From Nocardioides jiangsuensis (GTDB taxonomy: Bacteria; Actinomycetota; Actinomycetes; Propionibacteriales; Nocardioidaceae): a stretch of 64,000 nt of DNA. The stretch is taken from NCBI RefSeq assembly GCF_019679455.1, contig NZ_JAIEZQ010000003.1:553364-617363 (forward strand), in the 5' to 3' direction. Below the pieces are notes generated by a model, which made no database searches, was not told where the DNA came from, and was given only the letters and a program-made list of their open reading frames with translations. Position numbers and translations under genes: made by a program. This document shows, one piece after another, positions 51,823 through 60,950 of this stretch (positions are counted from its first letter, which is position 1; every line of letters begins with the position of its first letter).

Positions 51823-52200
51823 ATGTTGGAGCACGCCAAGGCGTTCAGCGGGTTCTCGGTGGACGACGTCGAGAAGGCGCGAGCCTTCTACGCCGACACC
51901 CTGGGCCTGAGGGTGTCGGAGGACAACGGCCTGCTGACCCTCCACCTGGCCGGTGACAGGGACACGCTCGTCTACCCCAAGCCGGACCATCGGCCGGCGA
52001 CGTACACGATCCTCAACTTCGGGGTCGACGACGTCGAGAAGGCGGTCGACGAGCTGACCGCTCGAGGCGTCGTCTTCGAGCACTACCCGGGCACCGCCGT
52101 CGAGACCGACGAGAAGGGGGTCTTCCGCGGCGGTGGCCCGTTGATCGCCTGGTTCAAGGACCCGGCCGGCAACGTCCTCTCGGTGATCCAGCGAGACTGA
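51823..52200 (+). CDS. VOC superfamily (glyoxalase/bleomycin-resistance-like) protein
   Basis: A 125-aa protein with two beta-alpha-beta-beta-beta units: [22 protein letters not shown] (residues about 11-32, in part) and [20 protein letters not shown], and the closing [17 protein letters not shown] proteins bind metals or ligands and act as glyoxalases, dioxygenases or binding proteins; role unknown. ATG with GAGGAGG upstream. Confidence 0.88.
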   Translation: MLEHAKAFSGFSVDDVEKARAFYADTLGLRVSEDNGLLTLHLAGDRDTLVYPKPDHRPATYTILNFGVDDVEKAVDELTARGVVFEHYPGTAVETDEKGVFRGGGPLIAWFKDPAGNVLSVIQRD

Positions 52201-52225
52201 CGGTGCCGGCCCGGGCCCGACCGGA

Positions 52226-53440
52226 TCAGGCGCTCAGCGTCTGTCCGGCGAACATGTCCGGCCCGAAGACCTCGTAGCGGATCCGGTGGGACGGCACCCC
52301 GCTGCGGACCAGCGACGCCCGCACGTCCCGCATGAACGGCAGCGGTCCGCACATGAACACGTCGGCCGCCTCGGGGATCTGAAGGGCGCTGAGGTCCATC
52401 AGCCCCGTCCGGGCACCCCGCCGGTCTCCGGTCGCGTCCACTCGCTCGTACCAGGTGTGGACCTCGGCGCTGCCGAGCGCCGAGATGGCGTCCGCGGTGG
52501 CACCGAACAGAGCGTGACTGGCTGCGGAGCGGTCCGCGTGGGCCACCGTCACCGGCCGCGTCGTTCCCCGCGTCGCCAGGTCGTCCAGGATCGCCGCCAC
52601 GGGGGTGATCCCCACGCCCGCGCTGATCAGCAGCAGCGGGTCGTCTCCGTCGGCCAGCACGAGGTCACCGGACGGGGCCCCGAGCTCGAGTACGTCGCCC
52701 ACCACGATCTGCTCGTGCAGGAACGTCGAGACCGCCCCGTCCGGAGCGCCACCGACACCCCGCACGCGCCGCACCGTGATCTGCAGCGTGTTCTCCCGCG
52801 GCCCCGTGGACACGGTGTACTGCCGCGGCTGGCGAAGGCCGTCCGGCAGGGTGACCACCACCGAGACGTACTGTCCCGGCAGGTGCCGGGGGACCAGTCC
52901 GCCGTCCTCGGGACGGAACACGAGCGAGATCGTGTCGGTGGCCTCCTCGACCCGCTCCACCACGACGTACCGGCGCCAGGGGTGCGACGGGTCCACTCCT
53001 GCGACGGTGTAGAGCCGGGCCTCCTCGGCGATCAGCTGGGCGGCGAAGAGCCAGTAGACCTCGTCCCAGGCCTGGGCGACCTCCGGCGTCACCGCGTCGC
53101 CGAGGACCTCGGCGACGGCTGCCATCAGGTGGTGCCCGACGATCGTGTACTGCTCGGGACGGATCCCCAGCGACACGTGCTTGTGCGCGATGCGCTGCAT
53201 CACCGGCTGGAACGACGGGGCTGCGGGGTCGAGCAGGTGGACCGCGTAGGCCACCACGGCGGACGCGAGCGCCTGACGCTGCTCACCGCTGGCCTGGTTG
53301 CCCATGTTGAACAGGTTCCGCAGGTCGGGGTGCGCCTCCAGCATGGCCGGGTAGAAGCGTGACGTGATGGCGACGGCGTGCTCGGCGACGACCGGAGCGG
53401 TGGCTCGGACGACGGGCTCGGCATGAGGTGACAAGAACAA
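52226..53440 (-). CDS. hmp: Flavohemoglobin (nitric oxide dioxygenase)
   Basis: A 404-aa globin-reductase fusion that oxidises NO to nitrate. Globin part (residues about 1-145): SRFYPAMLEAHPDLRNLFN with Tyr B10, proximal His in IAHKHVSLGIRPEQY and HHLMAAVAEVLG. FAD domain: HLPGQYVSVVV and RQYTVSTGP (R-x-Y-S/T motif); NAD domain: LLISAGVGITPVAAIL and FMCGPLPFMRDV. No ATG fits; TTG at 53440 with AGGGAG seven bases upstream is chosen. Divergent from a small membrane protein gene. Confidence 0.9.
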   Translation of the reverse strand: MFLSPHAEPVVRATAPVVAEHAVAITSRFYPAMLEAHPDLRNLFNMGNQASGEQRQALASAVVAYAVHLLDPAAPSFQPVMQRIAHKHVSLGIRPEQYTIVGHHLMAAVAEVLGDAVTPEVAQAWDEVYWLFAAQLIAEEARLYTVAGVDPSHPWRRYVVVERVEEATDTISLVFRPEDGGLVPRHLPGQYVSVVVTLPDGLRQPRQYTVSTGPRENTLQITVRRVRGVGGAPDGAVSTFLHEQIVVGDVLELGAPSGDLVLADGDDPLLLISAGVGITPVAAILDDLATRGTTRPVTVAHADRSAASHALFGATADAISALGSAEVHTWYERVDATGDRRGARTGLMDLSALQIPEAADVFMCGPLPFMRDVRASLVRSGVPSHRIRYEVFGPDMFAGQTLSA

Positions 53441-53491
53441 GATAGAGCTCCCTGGGTGGTGGTGCCTTGTGCCTTGTGGGCTGGCACGCCC

Positions 53492-53536
53492 GGACTTTAC
53501 TTTCGGGAGGGCTGTGGAAAATACGGACCAAAGTCC
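53492..53536. promoter_or_regulatory. Candidate operator in the hmp divergent region
   Basis: GGACTTT (53492-53498) and AAAGTCC (53530-53536) are perfect inverted arms 31 bases apart, in an AT-richer stretch ahead of hmp. Regulator unknown; an NsrR-type site is possible but not recognised. Confidence 0.3.
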
Positions 53537-53581
53537 CGCTATGGGCGAGCCGTAGATCACACTCGGCACCACACTGGAGGC

Positions 53582-53908
53582 ATGACCAGACCCCGTGTGG
53601 ACCCCATCGCCGTCGCGGCAGCGGTGCTGGCCCTCGGTACGGCGGTCGCCTATGTCGGGGTCATGCGTGAGCAGTCGGACGAGCCGGTGGTGTGGTTTCT
53701 CGGAGCGCTGATCCTCGGGGCGACGGCTGCCGGCTACGGCTCGCGCGAGGGCGCCCACCATCGGCGTGCCGTGCTTCTCCTCGCCGGCGTCGTGCTCGTC
53801 GCGGTCGGGGCCCTGGCGATCCTCTCCGTCGGCTTCCCGGTCCTGGTGGCGGGTGCCCTGTGTCTGGGCAGCGCGCTGCGCACCAAGAAGGACGTCGGCG
53901 TCGCATGA
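53582..53908 (+). CDS. Small membrane protein
   Basis: A 108-aa protein with four hydrophobic segments (residues about 9-28, 38-52, 62-80 and 82-98) and a basic end (LRTKKDVGVA). No family recognised. ATG at 53582 with TGGAGGC immediately upstream. Divergent from hmp; whether NO stress controls it is unknown. Confidence 0.75.
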   Translation: MTRPRVDPIAVAAAVLALGTAVAYVGVMREQSDEPVVWFLGALILGATAAGYGSREGAHHRRAVLLLAGVVLVAVGALAILSVGFPVLVAGALCLGSALRTKKDVGVA

Positions 53909-54009
53909 CGGGTCGGGCGGAGGCTGCTGTCAGGCAACGGCGGGACGGCGGGAATGTCGGGGTGCACGATGGGGTTGTGACACGTGCAGCGCGCAGAAGG
54001 AGTGAGACC

Positions 54010-54426
54010 GTGACGTTCCAGGCACCGGACAGGCAGTACCACCCCGCCGACGCGTACCACCAGGCGTGGCAGCTGCTCGAGGAGCGCGACCCGCGCCAGG
54101 CGATCGCGCTGCTCGACCCGGCGATCGAGGCTGAGCCGGCGTCCACGAGCCTGCGCACCCTGCGGGCCTGGGCCTACTTCCAGAGCGCCCAGCTCCACCG
54201 CGCCGAGTCCGAGCTGTCCGCGCTGGTCGAGGACTGCCCGTCCGACGTGTGGGCGCGGTTCGCGCTGGGCCGGGTGCTCGAGCGGCAGGCGAAGTACTCC
54301 GAAGCGCTCCCGCACATGCGGCTCGCCGCGGTGATGTCCGGCGACCCCGAGCACGAGGCCGGGGTGCTACGCATCGAGCGACGGCTCGCCGAGACCGGCC
54401 AGTCGTCCTTCGACGACCTGGTCTGA
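54010..54426 (+). CDS. Tetratricopeptide-repeat protein
   Basis: A 138-aa soluble protein of about three TPR-like helix pairs: YHQAWQLLEERDPRQAIALL, LRTLRAWAYFQSAQLHRAES and VWARFALGRVLERQAKYSEAL. Such proteins mediate protein-protein contact. GTG at 54010 has AGAAGGAG upstream; a longer start near 53977 is possible. Convergent with map. Confidence 0.85.
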   Translation: MTFQAPDRQYHPADAYHQAWQLLEERDPRQAIALLDPAIEAEPASTSLRTLRAWAYFQSAQLHRAESELSALVEDCPSDVWARFALGRVLERQAKYSEALPHMRLAAVMSGDPEHEAGVLRIERRLAETGQSSFDDLV

Positions 54427-54459
54427 GCGAGCCCCGGGACGACCGGCCCGCCCCCGGCG

Positions 54460-55308
54460 TCAGGGGAGGGTGAGGATCTCCGCGCCGTCGTCGGTGACGA
54501 GCAGGGTGTGCTCGAACTGCGCGCTGCGCTTCTTGTCCTTGGTGACGACCGTCCAGTCGTCGTCCCACATGTCCCACTCGTGGGTGCCGAGGCAGAGCAT
54601 CGGCTCGATGGTGAACGTCATGCCCGGCTCGATCACCGTGTCGTAGTACGGCTCGTCGTAGTGCGGGATGATCAGGCCGGAGTGGAACGCGGTGCCGATC
54701 CCGTGCCCGGTGAAGTCCCGGACGACGCCGTAGCCGAAGCGCTTGGCGTAGGACTCGATCACCCGGCCCAGCACGTTGATCTGCCGGCCCGGCCGCACGG
54801 CCTTGATCGCGCGGCGCAGCGCCTCCTCGGTGCGCTCGACGAGCAGCCGGCTCTCCTCGTCGACGTCGCCGGCCAGGAAGGTCGCGTTGGTGTCGCCGTG
54901 CACGCCGCCGATGTAGGCGGTGATGTCGATGTTGACGATGTCGCCGTCCTCGACCACCCGGCTGTCGGGGATGCCGTGGCAGATCACCTCGTTGACGCTG
55001 GTGCACAGCGACTTCGGGAAGTGCTTGTAGCCCAGCGTCGACGGGTAGGCGTCGTTGTCGCAGAGGAACTCGTGACCGATCCGGTCGAGCTCGTCGCTGG
55101 TGACCCCCGGCTGCACGTGCTTGCCCACTAGCTGCAGCGCCTGCGCCGCGAGACGCCCGGCGACCCGCATCCGCTCGATGGTGTCCGCGTCCTTGACCTC
55201 CGGCCCGGTGTAGGGCGCGGGGGCGTCCTTGTCGACGTACTCCGGGCGCGGGATGTGCGCGGGGACGGGGCGGCGGGGCGAGATGGTGGCAGGGGCGATC
55301 GCAGTCAC
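54460..55308 (-). CDS. map: Methionine aminopeptidase type I
   Basis: A 282-aa metallopeptidase that removes initiator Met. The metal ligands are visible: [27 protein letters not shown] (Asp, Asp), [14 protein letters not shown] (His), [13 protein letters not shown] (Glu) and [13 protein letters not shown] (Glu). The N-terminal extension (about 35 residues) has an RPxxP-like stretch as in the actinobacterial MapB type. GTG at 55308 follows TACACT by seven bases, so it is probably leaderless. Confidence 0.95.
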   Translation of the reverse strand: MTAIAPATISPRRPVPAHIPRPEYVDKDAPAPYTGPEVKDADTIERMRVAGRLAAQALQLVGKHVQPGVTSDELDRIGHEFLCDNDAYPSTLGYKHFPKSLCTSVNEVICHGIPDSRVVEDGDIVNIDITAYIGGVHGDTNATFLAGDVDEESRLLVERTEEALRRAIKAVRPGRQINVLGRVIESYAKRFGYGVVRDFTGHGIGTAFHSGLIIPHYDEPYYDTVIEPGMTFTIEPMLCLGTHEWDMWDDDWTVVTKDKKRSAQFEHTLLVTDDGAEILTLP

Positions 55309-55315
55309 GTGTTCG

Positions 55316-55321
55316 AGTGTA
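55316..55321 (-). promoter_or_regulatory. -10 box of a leaderless map promoter
   Basis: On the minus strand TACACT is followed by seven bases and the GTG. No Shine-Dalgarno. Confidence 0.6.
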
Positions 55322-55390
55322 GTTTCTGATGCGCCGGGCAAGATCACGGCGTACGGCGGACCGCGTCGTCGCCGAGTGGAGGAGGGGAAC

Positions 55391-55582
55391 ATGAGCAGCA
55401 ACGAGTACTGGTTCTGCCTCGAGCACCACCGGGTCGAGGGGCGGGACGGCTGCAAGAACGCCGACCGGCTCGGCCCCTACCCGTCCGAGGCCGAGGCGTC
55501 GCGTGCCCTGGAGAAGGTCGAGGAGCGCAACGAGGCCTGGGACCACGACCCCACCTGGTCCGACGACGACGTCGAGGACTGA
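55391..55582 (+). CDS. Conserved small acidic protein divergent from map
   Basis: A 63-aa protein starting [20 protein letters not shown] with [20 protein letters not shown] and a final acidic DDDVED. Small actinobacterial homologues of this kind, sometimes labelled SPOR-domain, occur next to map as I recall; function unknown. Cys and His in the first 22 residues may bind a metal. ATG at 55391 with GGAGGAGGGG upstream. Its promoter must share the 82 bases to map. Confidence 0.8.
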   Translation: MSSNEYWFCLEHHRVEGRDGCKNADRLGPYPSEAEASRALEKVEERNEAWDHDPTWSDDDVED

Positions 55583-55616
55583 CCCGCCGACCCGCGTGCC
55601 AGGAGGTCACCCGAGC

Positions 55617-55856
55617 GTGAGGAGCAACCTGGCCCAGTCCGGGCCGTGGATCGGCGTCGGCGGGATGGCGGTCTCGTTCTTCCTCTACGCGTGGTCCGCG
55701 ATCGTGGTCCGCGACCTGCTCACCTCGGTCGTCCTGCCCCTGGTCTGGCTGGTGCTGTTCGTGCTGGCCTGCGCGTGGTTCATGCGGCACCCCTACCGGG
55801 TGCTCGCCCTGCCCGTGGTCGCGGTCGCCGTGTGGTTCACCGCGATGCTGGCCTGA
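55617..55856 (+). CDS. Small three-helix membrane protein
   Basis: A 79-aa protein, about three helices (residues 9-28, 31-52 and 57-78: VGGMAVSFFLYAWSAIVV, LLTSVVLPLVWLVLFVLA, YRVLALPVVAVAVWFTAML). GTG at 55617 with AGGAGGTCACC upstream. It follows the previous gene closely. No family recognised. Confidence 0.7.
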   Translation: MRSNLAQSGPWIGVGGMAVSFFLYAWSAIVVRDLLTSVVLPLVWLVLFVLACAWFMRHPYRVLALPVVAVAVWFTAMLA

Positions 55857-55901
55857 CCCCCAGCGGCCCGTGACCGCCGCCCGCGGGCAGGGGTGCCTCG
55901 G

Positions 55902-56750
55902 TCAGAACGTGTGCTCGTCGCCCGGGAACGAGCCCGCCGAGACGTCGGCCGCGAAGTCCTGGGCAGCCTTGAGCAGCACCCCGTGCACGTCGGCGTACTG
56001 CTTGACGAAGCGCGGCATCCGCCCGGTGCGCAGCCCGGCCATGTCCTGCCACACCAGCACCTGGGCGTCGCAGTGCACGCCCGCGCCGATGCCGATGGTG
56101 GGGATGGACAGCGTCCGGGTGACCTCGGCGGCCACCTCCCCGGGCACCATCTCCATGACGATCGCGAACGCCCCGGCCGCCTCCAGCGCCTTGGCCTCGG
56201 AGACCAGCCGCTGGGCGGCGTCGCCGCGTCCCTGGACCCGGTAGCCGCCCAGGTTGTGCTCGGACTGCGGGGTGAAGCCGATGTGCGCCATCACCGGGAT
56301 CCCGGAGCGGGTGAGCAGCTCGACCTGCGGCACCATCTCCTCGCCGCCCTCGAGCTTCACGGCGTGCGCGTTGGCCTCCTTCATGAACCGCACCGCGGTG
56401 TGGAAGGCCTGCTCGGGCGAGGCCTGGTAGGAGCCGAAGGGCAGGTCGGCGACGATCAGCGCGCGGTGGGCGGACCGGGTGACCGCGCGGACCAGCGGGA
56501 TCAGCTCGTCGACGGTGACCGGCAGCGAGGTCTCGTTGCCGTAGACGTTGTTCGAGGCGGAGTCGCCGACCAGCATCACCGGGATGCCGGCCTCGTCGAA
56601 GGTCTGCGCGGTGTACTGCTCGTAGGCGGTGAGCATCGCCCACTTCTCGCCGCGCTCCTTCATCTCGCGCAGGTGGTGCGTGCGGACCCTCTTCACGGGC
56701 GCCGACCCCGTGGCCGGACCGGTGCCGTAGGGCGCGGTCGTCTCGCTCAT
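55902..56750 (-). CDS. panB: 3-methyl-2-oxobutanoate hydroxymethyltransferase
   Basis: First enzyme of pantothenate synthesis: it adds a hydroxymethyl group from methylenetetrahydrofolate to ketoisovalerate. 282 aa; conserved [31 protein letters not shown] (metal Asp), [29 protein letters not shown] and [22 protein letters not shown] at 56750 with CGGAGGC upstream. It supplies the CoA/ACP pantetheine pathway. It follows nadE in the same direction; panC is not in the window. Confidence 0.95.
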   Translation of the reverse strand: MSETTAPYGTGPATGSAPVKRVRTHHLREMKERGEKWAMLTAYEQYTAQTFDEAGIPVMLVGDSASNNVYGNETSLPVTVDELIPLVRAVTRSAHRALIVADLPFGSYQASPEQAFHTAVRFMKEANAHAVKLEGGEEMVPQVELLTRSGIPVMAHIGFTPQSEHNLGGYRVQGRGDAAQRLVSEAKALEAAGAFAIVMEMVPGEVAAEVTRTLSIPTIGIGAGVHCDAQVLVWQDMAGLRTGRMPRFVKQYADVHGVLLKAAQDFAADVSAGSFPGDEHTF

Positions 56751-56890
56751 CTGATGCCTCCGGTGTTCGCTCTCGAGGCTCCCTGACGGAGTCCCCGGAC
56801 CACGACCCAGGCTAGTCCCGAACCGGACGGACGTGCCCTGTGGCGCCGGTCACGTCGGGGCCGGGCCCCGGGTCCACCGCGGGCGCCCGC

Positions 56891-58648
56891 TCAGGACCGG
56901 GCCACCTCGCGCCAGGAGCTGGTGATCGGCAGCCGGCGGTCGCGGCCGAAGTTGCGCCGGGAGATCTTCGGGCCCGGCGGGAACTGGCGGCGCTTGTACT
57001 CCGCCCGGTCCACCATCCGCAGCACCTTCTCCACCAGCTCGGCGTCGAAGCCGTGCTGCACGAGCTCCGCGGACCCGGAGTCGCGCTCGATGTAGTCGTC
57101 GAGGATGTCGTCGAGCACCGGGTACGGCGGCAGGGAGTCGCTGTCGCGCTGGCCGGGGGAGAGCTCCGCGCTCGGTTCCTTGGTGATCGTTCCCGGGGGG
57201 ATCGGCGGGGTCTCCCCGCGGCGCTCGGCCTCCGCGTTGCGCCACCTGGCCAGCTCCCAGACCTGGGTCTTGAACACGTCCTTGATCGGGGCGAACCCGC
57301 CGACCGCGTCGCCGTAGATGGTGGAGTAGCCCACCGCGAGCTCGCTCTTGTTGCCGCAGGCGAGCACGAGGTGCCCCTCCTGGTTCGACAGGCCCATCCA
57401 GATCACCGCGCGGATCCTGGCCTGGAGGTTCTCCGCGGCCAGCCCGTCGAGCCGGAGGTCGGACTGGAAGGCGTCGACCATCGGGGCGATCGGGACGGTC
57501 CGGAAGTGCAGCCCGGTGCGCTCGGCCTGGTCCGCGGCGTCGGACTTGGAGTGCTCGCTGGAGTAGGCGCTCGGGTTCGAGACGCCGTACACGTTGTCGG
57601 CGCCGATCGCGTCGCAGGCGATCGCGGCGACCAGGGTGGAGTCGATGCCGCCGGACATGCCGAGCAGCACGCTGGAGAAGCCGTTCTTGCGCACGTAGTC
57701 GCGCAGCCCCACCACGATCGCCTCGTAGACCTCGGCGTGGTCGTGGATCCGGTCGGCGACGGTGGAGGGCAGCGGCTCGTAGGCGGGGACCGGGTCGCTG
57801 CTGACGACGGTACGACGGACCCGCAGGCCGCCCCGCTCCTCGGTCTCCTCCGGCATGCCCGGCGTGGCGGCCGGGAGGTCGAGGTCGACCACGAGCAGCT
57901 CCTCGACGAACTGCGCGGCACGTGCGACGGTCTCGCCCTGCGCGTCCACGACGATCGAGTCGCCGTCGTACACCAGCTCGTCCTGGCCGCCGACCATGTT
58001 CACGTAGGCCAGCGCGGACTCGGCCTCGCGGGCCCGCCGCGAGCACAGCTCGAGCCGGACGTCGTCCTTGGCCGCCTCGAACGGGGAGCCGTTGATCACC
58101 AGCAGCAGGCCGGCCTCAGCGGCCTTGGCGTTCGCGGAGGGGCCGTCCTGCCAGAGGTCCTCGCAGATGCAGATCGCCACGTCGACGCCGTGCACCTGGA
58201 CCACCTGGGTGGTGTCGCCGGGCACGAAGTAGCGCGCCTCGTCGAAGACCCCGTAGTTGGGCAGGTGGTGCTTGGCGTAGCTGGCCACGACCCGGCCACC
58301 GTGGATCACCGCGGCGGCGTTCTGCGGGGAGCCCTTGGGGACGCCGAGCCGGTCCGCGGAGTCCTGCACGCTGTCGATGTAGCCGACCACGCAGACCAGC
58401 TCGCCGAGACCTGCCGCGTCGAGGTCCGCGGCGAGCTGGTCGAGGGCCTGCCGGGTCGCGGCGATGAAGGAGGCGCGGAAGGTGAGGTCCTCGACGGGGT
58501 AGCCGTTGAGGACGAGCTCGGGGAACGCGGCGACGTGCGCGCCGGCCGCGTCGGCCTTCTTGGCCCACTCCAGGACCAGCTCGGCGTTGCCGGCGAGGTC
58601 GCCTACCGTGGGGTTGACCTGGGCGAGGGCGAGTCGTAGCTGAGGCAC
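56891..58648 (-). CDS. nadE: Glutamine-dependent NAD+ synthetase
   Basis: Last step of NAD synthesis. 585 aa: an N-terminal nitrilase-like glutaminase (residues about 1-270; LALAQVNPTVGDLAGN, AFPELVLNGYP with Glu, Lys in KHHLPNYGVFDE, Cys in CICEDLWQDG) and a C-terminal ATP-pyrophosphatase domain with LLGMSGGIDSTLVAAIA and VGYSTIYGDAVGG. Shorter than the M. tuberculosis NadE (679 aa), similar to many actinobacterial forms. GTG at 58648 follows TACCCT by six bases (leaderless). Confidence 0.95.
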   Translation of the reverse strand: MPQLRLALAQVNPTVGDLAGNAELVLEWAKKADAAGAHVAAFPELVLNGYPVEDLTFRASFIAATRQALDQLAADLDAAGLGELVCVVGYIDSVQDSADRLGVPKGSPQNAAAVIHGGRVVASYAKHHLPNYGVFDEARYFVPGDTTQVVQVHGVDVAICICEDLWQDGPSANAKAAEAGLLLVINGSPFEAAKDDVRLELCSRRAREAESALAYVNMVGGQDELVYDGDSIVVDAQGETVARAAQFVEELLVVDLDLPAATPGMPEETEERGGLRVRRTVVSSDPVPAYEPLPSTVADRIHDHAEVYEAIVVGLRDYVRKNGFSSVLLGMSGGIDSTLVAAIACDAIGADNVYGVSNPSAYSSEHSKSDAADQAERTGLHFRTVPIAPMVDAFQSDLRLDGLAAENLQARIRAVIWMGLSNQEGHLVLACGNKSELAVGYSTIYGDAVGGFAPIKDVFKTQVWELARWRNAEAERRGETPPIPPGTITKEPSAELSPGQRDSDSLPPYPVLDDILDDYIERDSGSAELVQHGFDAELVEKVLRMVDRAEYKRRQFPPGPKISRRNFGRDRRLPITSSWREVARS

Positions 58649-58654
58649 GCCAGC

Positions 58655-58660
58655 AGGGTA
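58655..58660 (-). promoter_or_regulatory. -10 box of a leaderless nadE promoter
   Basis: On the minus strand TACCCT, six bases, then the nadE GTG. No Shine-Dalgarno is visible. Confidence 0.6.
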
Positions 58661-58815
58661 TCCCGATCACCTCCGGCGGAAACGGGTACGGAGGCGGCCG
58701 GGCCGGACCCCGTTAACAGCCCCGAAACATGTGCCGGACAGACTGAGCCCGTCACGGTCCGGCACGGAAACCGGCCACGAAGTGGGCTCACACCCGACCT
58801 CCAGGAGGCGCCCCG

Positions 58816-60153
58816 ATGGGCAAGCAGGAAGAGTTCGTTCTCCGCGCACTCGAGGAGCGCGACGTCCGCTTCGTCAGACTGTGGTTCACCGACGTGCTGG
58901 GCTCGCTGAAGTCCGTCGCGATCGCCCCCGCCGAGCTCGAGGGGGCCTTCTCCGAGGGCATCGGCTTCGACGGCTCCGCGATCGAGGGGTTCGCCCGCGT
59001 CTACGAGGCCGACATGCTCGCCAAGCCGGACCCGTCCACCTTCCAGATCCTGCCGTGGCGCGGCGAGGGCCCGTCGACCGCCCGGATGTTCTGCGACATC
59101 GTGATGCCGGACGGCTCCCCGTCGTACGCCGACCCGCGGTTCGTGCTCAAGCGCACCCTGTCGAAGGCGGCGGAGAACGGCTTCACGTTCTACACGCATC
59201 CCGAGATCGAGTTCTACCTGTTCAAGGACACCCCGCAGCCCGGCGCCGACCCGGTGCCCGTGGACCGCAGCGGCTACTTCGACCACACCGCGCAGAGCTC
59301 CGGGGCGGACTTCCGCCGCGAGGCGATCACGATGCTGGAGTCGATGGGCATCTCGGTGGAGTTCAGCCACCACGAGGGCGGCCCCGGCCAGCAGGAGATC
59401 GACCTGCGCTACGCCGACGCGCTGTCCACCGCGGACAACATCATGACCTTCCGCACCGTGGTGCGCGAGGTGGCGCTGTCGCAGGGCATCTGGGCGACGT
59501 TCATGCCCAAGCCGTTCACCACCCACCCCGGGTCGGGCATGCACACCCACGTGTCGCTGTTCGAGGGCGACCGGAACGCCTTCTTCTCCGCGGGGTCGGA
59601 GTACCAGCTGTCGAAGACCGGGCGGTCCTTCATCGCCGGCATCCTGACGCACGCTGCCGAGATCACCGCGGTCACGAACCAGTGGGTGAACTCCTACAAG
59701 CGGCTGATCGGCGGCGGCGAGGCCCCGTCGTACATCTGCTGGGGCCACAACAACCGCTCGGCGATGATCCGCGTCCCGATGTACAAGCCGAACAAGGGCC
59801 AGTCGACCCGGATCGAGCTGCGCACCATCGACTCGGCGTGCAACCCCTATCTGGCGTTCGCGGTGATCCTCGCCGCCGGGATGAAGGGCATCGAGGAGGG
59901 CTACGACCTGCCGCCCGAGGCCGAGGACGACGTGTGGTCGCTCAACGACCGCGAGCGGAAGTCGCTCGGCATCGACCCGCTGCCCAAGACCCTCTACGAG
60001 GCGATCGGGATCATGGAGAACAGCGAGCTGCTCGCGGAGACGCTCGGCGAGCACGTGTACGACTTCTTCCTGCGCAACAAGCGTGCGGAGTGGGAGGAGT
60101 ACCGCGGTCAGGTCTCCGCCTTCGAGCGCGACCGGATGCTCCCGGTCATCTGA
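58816..60153 (+). CDS. glnA: Glutamine synthetase, GSI-alpha type (GlnA2-like)
   Basis: A 445-aa type I glutamine synthetase. Catalytic motifs: GIGFDGSAIEGFA (residues about 47-59), HPEIEFYLF (Glu), HHEGGPGQQEIDLRY, KPFTTHPGSGMHTHVSL and NNRSAMIRVP. The C-terminus (LPKTLYEAIGIMENSELL, AEWEEYRGQVSAFERDRML) and short length are those of GSI-alpha, which lacks the 25-residue insertion and is not regulated by adenylylation. It is linked to glnE as in Rv2221c-Rv2222c. ATG with CAGGAGG upstream; the divergent nadE shares the promoter space. Confidence 0.95.
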   Translation: MGKQEEFVLRALEERDVRFVRLWFTDVLGSLKSVAIAPAELEGAFSEGIGFDGSAIEGFARVYEADMLAKPDPSTFQILPWRGEGPSTARMFCDIVMPDGSPSYADPRFVLKRTLSKAAENGFTFYTHPEIEFYLFKDTPQPGADPVPVDRSGYFDHTAQSSGADFRREAITMLESMGISVEFSHHEGGPGQQEIDLRYADALSTADNIMTFRTVVREVALSQGIWATFMPKPFTTHPGSGMHTHVSLFEGDRNAFFSAGSEYQLSKTGRSFIAGILTHAAEITAVTNQWVNSYKRLIGGGEAPSYICWGHNNRSAMIRVPMYKPNKGQSTRIELRTIDSACNPYLAFAVILAAGMKGIEEGYDLPPEAEDDVWSLNDRERKSLGIDPLPKTLYEAIGIMENSELLAETLGEHVYDFFLRNKRAEWEEYRGQVSAFERDRMLPVI

Positions 60154-60206
60154 GTCGCCGACCCTCCTGCCCAGCCACGCGAGGCGGGGTGTTGGTGCGG
60201 GAGGGC

Positions 60207-60212
60207 TAGCCT
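60207..60212 (+). promoter_or_regulatory. -10 box of a leaderless GATase promoter
   Basis: TAGCCT, six bases, then GTG at 60219. No Shine-Dalgarno is visible. Confidence 0.6.
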
Positions 60213-60218
60213 CGTCCC

Positions 60219-60950
60219 GTGAGCAGCTCAGGGGTCCTCGTCGTCGAGCATGAAGCGCAGTGCCCTCCCGGCTGGATGGGGGAGTGGCTGGCCGAGGCGG
60301 GTGTGCCCCTCGACGTACGCCGCCCGTACGCCGGTGACCGGCTGCCCGAGGACCTGGCCGGGCACAGCGGGATGCTGGTCCTGGGCGGGTCGATGGACGC
60401 CTACGCCGACGAGCAGCACCCCTGGCTCACCGAGGTGAAAGCGCTCGTACGCCGCGCCGCGGAGACCCACGTGCCCACGCTCGGCATCTGCCTGGGGCAC
60501 CAGCTGGTGGCCGTCGCGCTGGGTGGGGCGGTCCACCCGAACCCGCGCGGCCAGCAGATCGGCGTCCTCGACGTCGGCTGGACCGAGGCCGCCGCCGACG
60601 ACGCGCTGCTCGGCCCGCTGACGCAGGCCCGGGTGGCGGTGCAGTGGAACAACGACGTGGTCAGCGTCGTACCCCCGGACGCCGTCGTGCTCGCACGGAC
60701 CCCTGCCGACGAGGTGCAGGCGGTGCGCTACGCGCCGACCGTGTGGGGCGTGCAGTCCCACCCGGAGGCCGGCGAGGAGATCGTCCGGTCCTGGGCCGAC
60801 AGCGACCGCGACGAGGCGGTCGAGCGCGGCGTCGACGTCGACGAGTACGTCGCCCGGGTGGCCGCCGCACGCGAGGAGCTGCGGAGCGCCTGGCGACCGC
60901 TCGCCACCGGCTTCGCCGCCCTGACCGAGGACGCGGTCGCGACGTGGTGA
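60219..60950 (+). CDS. Class I glutamine amidotransferase-like protein
   Basis: A 243-aa GATase1 domain. The oxyanion and Cys sites are LVLGGSMDAYADEQHPWL and TLGICLGHQLVAVALGG with the nucleophile Cys (residues about 87-103), and His-Glu in WGVQSHPEAGEE. It may hydrolyse gamma-glutamyl compounds or serve an unknown synthetase; no synthetase partner is adjacent. Its stop overlaps the glnE start by four bases (GTGA), so both are translated together. Confidence 0.92.
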   Translation: MSSSGVLVVEHEAQCPPGWMGEWLAEAGVPLDVRRPYAGDRLPEDLAGHSGMLVLGGSMDAYADEQHPWLTEVKALVRRAAETHVPTLGICLGHQLVAVALGGAVHPNPRGQQIGVLDVGWTEAAADDALLGPLTQARVAVQWNNDVVSVVPPDAVVLARTPADEVQAVRYAPTVWGVQSHPEAGEEIVRSWADSDRDEAVERGVDVDEYVARVAAAREELRSAWRPLATGFAALTEDAVATW

